Assembly: GCF_015752205.1 (NCBI RefSeq)
Contig: NZ_JADOVG010000006.1
Coordinates: 124,001 to 188,000 of the forward strand
Reading direction: 5' to 3'
Length of the DNA: 64,000 nt
Origin: Polaromonas sp. CG_9.7
GTDB lineage: Bacteria > Pseudomonadota > Gammaproteobacteria > Burkholderiales > Burkholderiaceae_C
The stretch's first letter is position 1. Every line of letters starts with the position of its first letter. Shown here piece after piece: positions 58,332 through 64,000 of this stretch. Both the position numbers and the translations under genes were made by a program. The notes under the pieces were generated by a model. It worked only from the letters and a program-made list of their open reading frames with translations, was not told where the DNA came from and ran no database searches.

Positions 58332-58358
58332 TTAGCACTCCGCTACCTAGAGTGCCAG
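58332..58358. promoter_or_regulatory. CIRCE-like operator upstream of rpoH
   Basis: TTAGCACTC (58332-58340), a 9-nt spacer, and GAGTGCCAG (58350-58358) match the CIRCE consensus TTAGCACTC-N9-GAGTGCTAA with two mismatches in the last three bases. It lies 31 bp upstream of the rpoH ATG. A TAATAT -10-like box overlaps the left half on the minus strand. HrcA is the expected ligand, which is inferred from the site. Confidence 0.75.
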
Positions 58359-58525
58359 ACAAGCTGTTTAATGGGTCCAATAGCCAAACACTAATTGGTG
58401 TTAACCCTGCCTGTCAGACAGAAGTTTGTGCTATTGGTTCAGCAAACTTGGTTTCAGCCTTGTAAAGCTGCAAGGAATGTGCTTTAAGAAAAGAATTCCA
58501 GCCCAGGATTGGCGGATTATTTTCA
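58359..58525. other. rpoH upstream region with no recognised gene
   Basis: No open reading frame of note and no clear second promoter are visible. A sigma-54-like TGGCAC occurs in the CIRCE region on the minus strand but lacks the downstream TTGC. The MITE-like element starts at the end of this region. Confidence 0.4.
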
Positions 58526-58533
58526 GAAATTAG

Positions 58534-58725
58534 GTAACTACTCAGCTCCTTCGAAGCTCTCCGTAATCTCTTTTGTCATTGCGGACTTGATCCGGGGCAA
58601 TCCATGACCCCGTTTGGGGAGAAGTCATGGTTCCCGGGTGCTGAAACCCCGGGCTTGATCCGGGGCCGGGATGACAGAGGCTCATTTCATTGCGCTTTAA
58701 ACTGAAAAGTGACCTGAGTAGTTAC
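58534..58725. mobile_element. MITE-like non-autonomous element
   Basis: This 192-bp element has perfect 12-bp terminal inverted repeats (GTAACTACTCAG at 58534-58545; CTGAGTAGTTAC at 58714-58725) and is flanked by GAAATTAG at 58526-58533 and 58726-58733, an 8-bp target duplication. Inside are two copies of CTTGATCCGGGG (58590 region and 58658 region) and inverted CCATGAC/GTCATGG. No coding capacity is seen. An unseen transposase elsewhere in the genome must be assumed. Confidence 0.8.
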
Positions 58726-58736
58726 GAAATTAGTAA

Positions 58737-58791
58737 TAAAAGTGTATTTTGCGCAATGCCAGCATGCATTTGCAGCTATTTAAAATATAGC
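58737..58791 (+). repeat. Dispersed two-hairpin repeat (copy K, beside the MITE-like element)
   Basis: TAAAAGTGTATTTT leads into GCGCA at 58751, with the core GCTATTTAAAATATAGC (58775-58791) exactly 24 nt later. It begins 4 bp after the right target duplication of the MITE-like element and ends 38 bp before the next gene's stop. Confidence 0.82.
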
Positions 58792-58828
58792 AGTCAAATG
58801 GGCCGGATACAGTGAATGAGGCCGGCGT

Positions 58829-59131
58829 TCAGGGCTCGCGACGCTCATCCTGCAGCTCGCGCGCTTCGACATCGATGACCTGGCCTGAGGCGGTTTTGGA
58901 CGAAGGCTGACGCGGTGATCCGCTGGTCCACGTGCCCGACTGCGAAAATTTCTGAAAATGTGCAAAGGCCGCAAGGGGCGCGGATTTACGGCCTGTGATC
59001 AATGACTTGAGCAAACTCAAGGCAAACACCGTCAGGGCAACGAACAGCAGCCCGACAGCAATCACGGCCGCAGACAAGACAAAAATCAATTTCAAAATAA
59101 AACGAAAAATCTGACTCAGAGGGTTGTTCAC
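58829..59131 (-). CDS. Hypothetical membrane protein
   Basis: This 100-residue protein has one long hydrophobic stretch (residues ~8-45, with FILKLIFVLSAAVIAVGLLF) and a polar tail (FQKFSQSGTWTSGSPRQP, DVEARELQDERREP). The start is GTG at 59131 with AAAGGA 8 nt upstream, which supports it as a real gene. I do not recognise a named family. It follows ftsY on the same strand after 86 bp. Confidence 0.6.
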   Translation of the reverse strand: MNNPLSQIFRFILKLIFVLSAAVIAVGLLFVALTVFALSLLKSLITGRKSAPLAAFAHFQKFSQSGTWTSGSPRQPSSKTASGQVIDVEARELQDERREP

Positions 59132-59217
59132 TCAGGCAATCCTTTAAAAATCCCAAATGGCGACGATCTCGTGGTTTTCAATGCCTGCCAAAGGCTGAAG
59201 CCAGCATGCAGGGCGCA

Positions 59218-60405
59218 TCAGCCAAGCAGCGCCTGGGCAAATTCGCGGGCATTGAAGGTTTCGAGGTCTTCGAGCTTTTCGCCGACGCCAATAAAATAAA
59301 CTGCCACGGGACGCACGCCTGGTGACGCCTTGGCCCGTTCGCGCACCCACAGCGCAATCGCCGCCAGCACGCCGCCCTTGGCCGTACCGTCGAGTTTGGT
59401 GACGATCAGGCCGGTCAGTTGCAGCGTGTCGTCAAAAGCCTTGACCTGCGCCAGAGCGTTCTGGCCGGTGTTGCCGTCAATCACCAGCAGCACTTCATGC
59501 GGCGCGGTGGCGTCGGCCTTTTGCACCACGCGCTTGATCTTGCGCAGCTCTTCCATCAGGTGCAATTGCGTTGGCAACCGGCCGGCGGTATCAACCAGCA
59601 CCACATCCTTGCCGCGCGCTTTGCCGGCCGTGACGGCGTCAAAGCTGACAGCCGCCGGATCGCCGTTTTCCTGGCTGACGATTTCGACTGTGTTGCGGTC
59701 GGCCCAGACGCTCAGTTGTTCACGCGCGGCGGCGCGGAAAGTGTCGGCTGCCGCCAGCAGGACCGAAGCGCCTTCATGGGCCAGGTGGCGCGTCAACTTG
59801 CCGATCGAGGTGGTCTTGCCCGCGCCGTTGACGCCAGTCACCATGATAACGGTGGGCGTGAATTCGCCAATCACCAGCGGCCGTTCCAACGGCTTGAGCA
59901 GCACCGTGATGGATTCGATCAGCGCATTCCTGACCGCCACCGGGTGCGTCATGCCGCCTTCCTTGACGCGGCGCCTGACATCAGCCAGCAAATGCTCCGT
60001 TGCGCTCACGCCGGTGTCGGCCATCAACAGCGCGGTTTCCAGGTCTTCGTAAAGCTGCTCATTGATCTGGCTGCCGGTGAAGACGCTCGAGATGCTGGAG
60101 CCGGTCTTGCGCAGGCCCTGTTGCAGCTTGCTCAACCAGCGCTGGCGCTCGGGCGACATGGCCAGTTCCAGCGCCTGGGGAATGTCAATCGGTGTGACCA
60201 GCGCGCTGCCAATCATTGAGCCACCGTTCCCGACAGGCCTTTTTACTGTAACTGGCGCTGTTGCAGGGACTGAAGTTGAAGGCGCAGGCGGCGTGCTGGA
60301 AGCAACAGGGTCACCACCGGGTTCGGGTCGTACCGATGGCGCAGGCACCTCGACAGTCGAAGGCGGCGGGGCAGGGCGTAATTTTTTTTTGAAGAAACTG
60401 AACAT
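59218..60405 (-). CDS. ftsY: Signal recognition particle receptor FtsY
   Basis: FtsY receives SRP-ribosome complexes at the membrane. The 395-residue protein has an N-terminal basic tail MFSFFKKKLRP and a proline-rich linker, followed by the N domain. The G domain has G1 TGVNGAGKTTSIGKLTRHLA, AADTFRAAAREQL, DTAGRLPTQLHLMEEL and TKLDGTAKGG. Homology begins at the ATG at 60405. It is divergent from the M16 peptidase genes, a common arrangement with rsmD nearby. Confidence 0.97.
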   Translation of the reverse strand: MFSFFKKKLRPAPPPSTVEVPAPSVRPEPGGDPVASSTPPAPSTSVPATAPVTVKRPVGNGGSMIGSALVTPIDIPQALELAMSPERQRWLSKLQQGLRKTGSSISSVFTGSQINEQLYEDLETALLMADTGVSATEHLLADVRRRVKEGGMTHPVAVRNALIESITVLLKPLERPLVIGEFTPTVIMVTGVNGAGKTTSIGKLTRHLAHEGASVLLAAADTFRAAAREQLSVWADRNTVEIVSQENGDPAAVSFDAVTAGKARGKDVVLVDTAGRLPTQLHLMEELRKIKRVVQKADATAPHEVLLVIDGNTGQNALAQVKAFDDTLQLTGLIVTKLDGTAKGGVLAAIALWVRERAKASPGVRPVAVYFIGVGEKLEDLETFNAREFAQALLG

Positions 60406-60433
60406 TGGTTGATCTTGTAGAGTCCACCATTCT

Positions 60434-61936
60434 ATGAAACACCTCAAGCAGATGGGCGTAAAGCCCCCCGTATTGTTTTTTCAACGCCCGGCGAGCGGTT
60501 TTACAGGGCTGCTGCTGTCGGCTGCCCTGACCGCCGGCCTGGGTCAGGCAGCTTTTGCCCAGGCGCCCGCGACAGTCGAGCAGTTCACGCTGGCCAACGG
60601 CCTGACGGTCATCGTCAAGCCCGACCACCGCGCGCCGACGGTGGCGCATATGCTCTGGGTGCGGGTGGGTGCCATGGACGAGGTTGACGGCACGTCAGGC
60701 GTCGCCCACGCGCTCGAACACATGATGTTCAAGGGCACACCCAAGGTCAAGGCGGGCGAGTTTTCCAGGCGCGTGGCGGCCCTGGGCGGTCAGGAGAATG
60801 CCTTTACCAGCAGCGACAGCACTGGCTACTACCAGCAAATTCCGGCGGCGAAGCTTGAAGATGTGATGCGTCTGGAGTCCGACCGTTTTGGCCACAGCCA
60901 GTGGCCTGACGAAGAATTCAAGCGCGAGATCGAGGTGGTGAAGGAAGAGCGCCGCATGCGCACCGAGGAGTCGCCACACGCGATGCTCCATGAACAGGCC
61001 AGCGCCATCACCTTTCTGGCGTCTCCATACCGCCGCCCCATCGTCGGCTGGATGAGCGACCTGGTCGCCATGACGCCGGACGATGTACGCAGCTTCTACC
61101 AGCGCTGGTATGTTCCGGCCAACGCGGCGCTGGTGGTGGCCGGCGATGTCAACGTGGCGCAGGTCAGGAAACTGGCCGAAAAATACTATGGTGCCATTCC
61201 TGCGCGTCCCGTGCCCGTGCGCAAGCCGCGCACCGAGCCCGAGCAGGCGGGCATGCGCCGCATCGATCTCAAGGCGCCCGCCAGCCAGGCCTATGTGAGC
61301 ATGGCGTTCAAGGTGCCCAAGGTGCAGCCGGCCGATCTGGCCGTTGCGGTGGGTGCCGCATCGCCCACCGCCGCCGCCAGCCGCGAGGCGCTGGCGCTGA
61401 CGGTGCTGTCGGCCGTGCTGGACGGCTACAGCGGCGCACGGCTGGAGCGCGCGCTGGTGCAGGGACGGGGCCAGCAAGACGGCCGCGTGGCCGACAGCGC
61501 CGGCGCTTCCAGCGGCCTGATTGGCCGGGGGCCGCAGCTGTTCACATTGAACGGCGTGCCCGCCGATGGCAAAACCACGCAGCAAGTGGCCGACGCCCTG
61601 CGCCAGCAGGTCGCCGTGGTGGCGCGTGACGGCGTGAGTGAGGCCGAACTCCAGCGCGTCAAGACGCAGTGGGTGGCCAGCGAGACCTACAAGCTCGACT
61701 CGGTGTTCAGCCAGGCGCGAGAACTGGGCTCCAACTGGGTCCAGGGCCTGCCGCTCGACGCTGGCACGCGCCTGATTGCCCAGCTGCGCACGGTGACGTC
61801 TGCCGAAGTGCAGGCCGTGGCCGGCAAGTACTTTGGCGACGACCAGATGACCGTGTCCACCTTGTTGCCCCAGCCGCTGGCGTCCAAGCCCAAGCCGCGC
61901 CCTGCCAACGCGGCGGCCAGTGCCGAGATGCGTTGA
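60434..61936 (+). CDS. M16-family zinc metallopeptidase (catalytic subunit)
   Basis: This 500-residue exported M16 peptidase has a signal sequence (TGLLLSAALTAGLGQAAFAQ). The inverted zinc motif HALEHMMFKG (HxxEH) is at about residue 92, with a downstream Glu in the EIEVVKEERRMRTEE region. The C-terminal M16 half is complete. It lies directly upstream of a second M16 gene that lacks the zinc motif, so the two probably form a heterodimer. Substrates are unknown. Confidence 0.92.
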   Translation: MKHLKQMGVKPPVLFFQRPASGFTGLLLSAALTAGLGQAAFAQAPATVEQFTLANGLTVIVKPDHRAPTVAHMLWVRVGAMDEVDGTSGVAHALEHMMFKGTPKVKAGEFSRRVAALGGQENAFTSSDSTGYYQQIPAAKLEDVMRLESDRFGHSQWPDEEFKREIEVVKEERRMRTEESPHAMLHEQASAITFLASPYRRPIVGWMSDLVAMTPDDVRSFYQRWYVPANAALVVAGDVNVAQVRKLAEKYYGAIPARPVPVRKPRTEPEQAGMRRIDLKAPASQAYVSMAFKVPKVQPADLAVAVGAASPTAAASREALALTVLSAVLDGYSGARLERALVQGRGQQDGRVADSAGASSGLIGRGPQLFTLNGVPADGKTTQQVADALRQQVAVVARDGVSEAELQRVKTQWVASETYKLDSVFSQARELGSNWVQGLPLDAGTRLIAQLRTVTSAEVQAVAGKYFGDDQMTVSTLLPQPLASKPKPRPANAAASAEMR

Positions 61937-61965
61937 ACGGTTTCCTGAATCGAAAGAATATCTTT

Positions 61966-63321
61966 ATGACGATTGCTACTAAAAAAATAGCTGCTTGTGC
62001 AATGGCAGTATGCGCAACAGGCCTTTTTGTTCATAATTCTGCACAGGCGGCGATTCCTGTCCAGCATTGGACGCAGGCCAGCGGCGCGCAGGTCTATCTG
62101 GTGGAAAGCCCGGCCATTGCGATGGTCGACGTGCAGCTTGACTTTGACGCCGGCAGCCGTCGCGACCCTCCCGGCCAGGCCGGACTGGCGAGCTTGACCG
62201 CAAACATGCTGGAAAAAGGCGTGCGCGAAAAAGACGGCGCTCCGGCGCTGGATGAAAACGCCCTGGGCGAGGCCTGGGCCGATCTGGGTGCTAACTTTGG
62301 CGCCGGTGCTTCGGCCGACCGCATGAGCTTTTCACTGCGCTCGCTGACCGACCCGGCCCTGCTTGACCAGGCCGTGGCGCTGGCAGCGCGCCAGATTGCC
62401 GAGCCGGCCTATCCCGATGCGGTCTGGCAACGCGAACGCCAGCGCCTGGATGCCGCGCTCAAGGAGTCCTACACCCGTCCGGCCAGCGTTGTGGGCCGGG
62501 CCTACGCCAAGGCGGTGTATGGCAACCATCCGTATGGCTATGAAATGACCGAGGCGACGCTGGCGAACATCAGCGTTGCAGATTTGCAGGCCGCGCATGC
62601 CGTCGGCGTGGTCGCCTGCCGCGCCCGCGTCAGCCTGGTGGGTGCCGTGACCCGGGCGCAGGCCGATGCCATGGCGGCGCGCTTGCTGTCACGCTTGCCT
62701 TCGGTGTCCTGCGCCAGCCTGCCGCCGTTGCCGGCCGTGCCCGACGTGGCGCCACTCGCGCAAGCAGAAAACATCACCATTCCCTTTGATTCGGCGCAGG
62801 CGCAGGTGCTGATCGGTCAGCCCGGTTTCAAGCGTGCCGACCTTGATTACTTCCCGATGACGGTCGGCAACTATATTCTGGGCGGCGGCGGTTTCGTCTC
62901 GCGCCTGACCAACGAAGTGCGCGAAAAACGCGGCTTGACCTATGGCATTTCCAGCGCATTCTCGCCCGGCCTGCATGCCGGCAGCTTCACCGTCGGCCTG
63001 CAGACCCGGCCCGACCAGGCGGCGCAGGCGGTCCAGATCGCGCGCCAGGTGGTAGGTGATTTTGTCGCCAGCGGCCCGACCGAGGCCGAACTGAAGGCGG
63101 CCAAGGACAATCTGGTGGGCGGCTTTGCGCTGCGCATTGACAGCAACCGCAAGCTGCTGGCCAACCTGGCCGGCATTGCCTGGAACGACTTGCCGCTCGA
63201 CTACCTCGACACCTGGACGCAGCAGGTCGAAAAAGTCAGCGTGGCCGATATCAAGGCGGCTTTTGCGCGCAAAGTCCAGCCCGACAAAATGGTGACTGTT
63301 ATTCTCGGAGCCGCAAAATGA
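61966..63321 (+). CDS. M16-family peptidase-like protein lacking the zinc motif
   Basis: This 451-residue M16 homologue has no HxxEH at the expected place (ASLTANMLEKGVREKDG) but keeps the fold, with REKRGLTYGISSAFSPGLHA in the C-terminal half. It is likely the non-catalytic partner of the preceding peptidase. The signal peptide (ATKKIAACAMAVCATGLF, then VHNSAQA) is almost entirely encoded by repeat copy L. The start at 61966 gives this signal; its stop overlaps rsmD as ATGA. Confidence 0.9.
   Translation: MTIATKKIAACAMAVCATGLFVHNSAQAAIPVQHWTQASGAQVYLVESPAIAMVDVQLDFDAGSRRDPPGQAGLASLTANMLEKGVREKDGAPALDENALGEAWADLGANFGAGASADRMSFSLRSLTDPALLDQAVALAARQIAEPAYPDAVWQRERQRLDAALKESYTRPASVVGRAYAKAVYGNHPYGYEMTEATLANISVADLQAAHAVGVVACRARVSLVGAVTRAQADAMAARLLSRLPSVSCASLPPLPAVPDVAPLAQAENITIPFDSAQAQVLIGQPGFKRADLDYFPMTVGNYILGGGGFVSRLTNEVREKRGLTYGISSAFSPGLHAGSFTVGLQTRPDQAAQAVQIARQVVGDFVASGPTEAELKAAKDNLVGGFALRIDSNRKLLANLAGIAWNDLPLDYLDTWTQQVEKVSVADIKAAFARKVQPDKMVTVILGAAK
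61975..62029 (-). repeat. Dispersed two-hairpin repeat (copy L, encoding an M16 signal peptide)
   Basis: On the minus strand CAAAAAGGCCTGTT leads into GCGCA at 62015, with the core GCTATTTTTTTAGTAGC (61991-61975) exactly 24 nt later. Read on the + strand it encodes residues ~4-21 of the second M16 protein, giving A-T-K-K-I-A and then the hydrophobic stretch. Confidence 0.82.
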
Positions 63322-63992
63322 AATACACACCCAAACCCATCGCCCCCGAGCCCGCCGCCAAGCCTTCGGCCAAGGCCCACACCGTCAAGCCCAAGGGCAC
63401 GGCCCACCTCAAGCCGTCCGGCGAAATCCGCATCATTGGCGGACAGTATCGGCGCACCAAACTCACCGTGCCGAACCATCCCGGCCTGCGTCCCACGCCC
63501 GACCGCGTGCGGGAAACGCTGTTTAACTGGCTGGGCCAGGACCTGACCGGCTGGCGCTGCGCCGACGTGTTCGCCGGCACCGGCGTACTGGGCTTTGAAG
63601 CCGCCTCGCGCGGCGCGGCCGACGTGCTGCTGTGCGAGCAGGACCCCGGCCTGGTGGTGCAGCTCAAGGCGGTGCAGGCCAGGCTCAAGACCGACGCGGT
63701 GCGCATTGAGCGCGGCGACGGCTTGAGCGCGCTCAAGCGGCTGGACGCCGGCAGCATGCAGCTGGTGTTGATCGATCCGCCTTTCGACTCCAGCGTGTTC
63801 GAGTCGGCGCTCAAGGCCGCAGCCCAGGCGATCAGCCCGACCGGCCTGGTGTACCTGGAGGCGCCCCGTGCCTGGCAGGACGACGAGCTGCTGCCGCTGG
63901 GGCTCAAGGTCCACCGAAGCGCCAAGGCCGGTGCTGTGCATTTTCATTTGCTGGTCAAAAGCGATCTGCCGGCCGAGCCCGTGCCGGGCTGA
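63318..63992 (+). CDS. rsmD: 16S rRNA (guanine-966-N2)-methyltransferase RsmD
   Basis: RsmD methylates G966 of 16S rRNA. The 224-residue protein has a lysine/proline-rich leader (~35 residues), then the family start IRIIGGQYRRTKL, RPTPDRVRETLFNWL, the SAM site DVFAGTGVLGFEAASRGA and the catalytic motif LIDPPFDSSVF. The ATG at 63318 overlaps the M16 stop. The leader is longer than in E. coli, and the ftsY-M16-M16-rsmD neighbourhood is common in betaproteobacteria. Confidence 0.95.
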   Translation: MKYTPKPIAPEPAAKPSAKAHTVKPKGTAHLKPSGEIRIIGGQYRRTKLTVPNHPGLRPTPDRVRETLFNWLGQDLTGWRCADVFAGTGVLGFEAASRGAADVLLCEQDPGLVVQLKAVQARLKTDAVRIERGDGLSALKRLDAGSMQLVLIDPPFDSSVFESALKAAAQAISPTGLVYLEAPRAWQDDELLPLGLKVHRSAKAGAVHFHLLVKSDLPAEPVPG

Positions 63993-64000
63993 GCCGGGTC

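Noticed and set aside
58330..58360. Sigma-54-like TGGCAC on the minus strand upstream of rpoH
   Set aside because: The second half (TTGC) is missing at the required distance; the bases belong to the CIRCE-like site.

Overview
The window looks like a chromosomal segment of a member of the Comamonadaceae (Burkholderiales), closest in feel to Polaromonas or Rhodoferax. This rests on high GC content, the betaproteobacterial order petABC-sspA-sspB, an aerobic coxB-coxA-ctaG-coxC-surf1-ctaA-ctaB-sco block next to rpoH, rplU-rpmA-obgE-proB, TamA/TamB, and Bug-type periplasmic binding proteins. The assignment is inferred from gene content and order, not from a database search. Almost all of the DNA is core housekeeping sequence. 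I see no prophage, CRISPR array, transposase gene or plasmid function.

Layout: (1) 1-7 kb: 3' end of a Nif3-like gene, a PdxA-family dehydrogenase, mscL, the cytochrome bc1 operon petABC, the sspA/sspB pair, tRNA-Thr and a DciA-like gene. (2) 7-19 kb: secA, argJ, a DUF815 ATPase, a MutT-type Nudix gene, a CNNM/CorC-like membrane protein, a lytic transglycosylase, proS, rppH, a CNP1-like protein and proB. (3) 19-29 kb: obgE, rpmA, rplU, ispB, tRNA-Arg and tamA/tamB. (4) 29-34 kb: a VWA/CoxE protein, a GNAT protein, a small membrane protein, MoxR, a di-haem cytochrome c, DUF1841 and DUF3185. (5) 34-39.5 kb: a catabolic module with a divergent IclR regulator, CoA-transferase subunits, a thiolase, an SDR and a Bug-type binding protein. 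It resembles the end of the beta-ketoadipate pathway. (6) 39.5-47.6 kb: TRIC-like channel, TauE/SafE permease, ornithine cyclodeaminase family, K+/H+ antiporter, MaoC, trmL, comF, bioC-like and DUF2244. (7) 47.7-57.3 kb: the aa3 cytochrome c oxidase operon with its copper and haem assembly factors. (8) 57.3-64 kb: rpoH with a CIRCE-like operator, a MITE-like insertion, ftsY, two M16 peptidases and rsmD.

The most interesting structure is a dispersed repeat of about 55 bp with two hairpins. I find 12 copies with fixed internal spacing, plus three partial or doubtful ones. The architecture is a 14-nt left block, then a 24-nt block starting GCGCA (or CCGCA, GCGCT, CCGCT), then a 17-nt core GCTAT-N7-ATAGC. 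About half of the copies lie inside or across coding sequences. In six genes the core is read in one frame as A-[ITL]-[KE]-x-[IM]-A. One copy carries the stop codon, ribosome binding site and start codon at the junction of two CoA-transferase genes. Two copies make up the signal peptide of exported proteins. One carries the stop codon of an antiporter gene. This resembles the logic of Rickettsia palindromic elements, but with a different sequence. Close to the copy at 58737 lies an independent 192-bp element with perfect 12-bp terminal inverted repeats and 8-bp target duplications.
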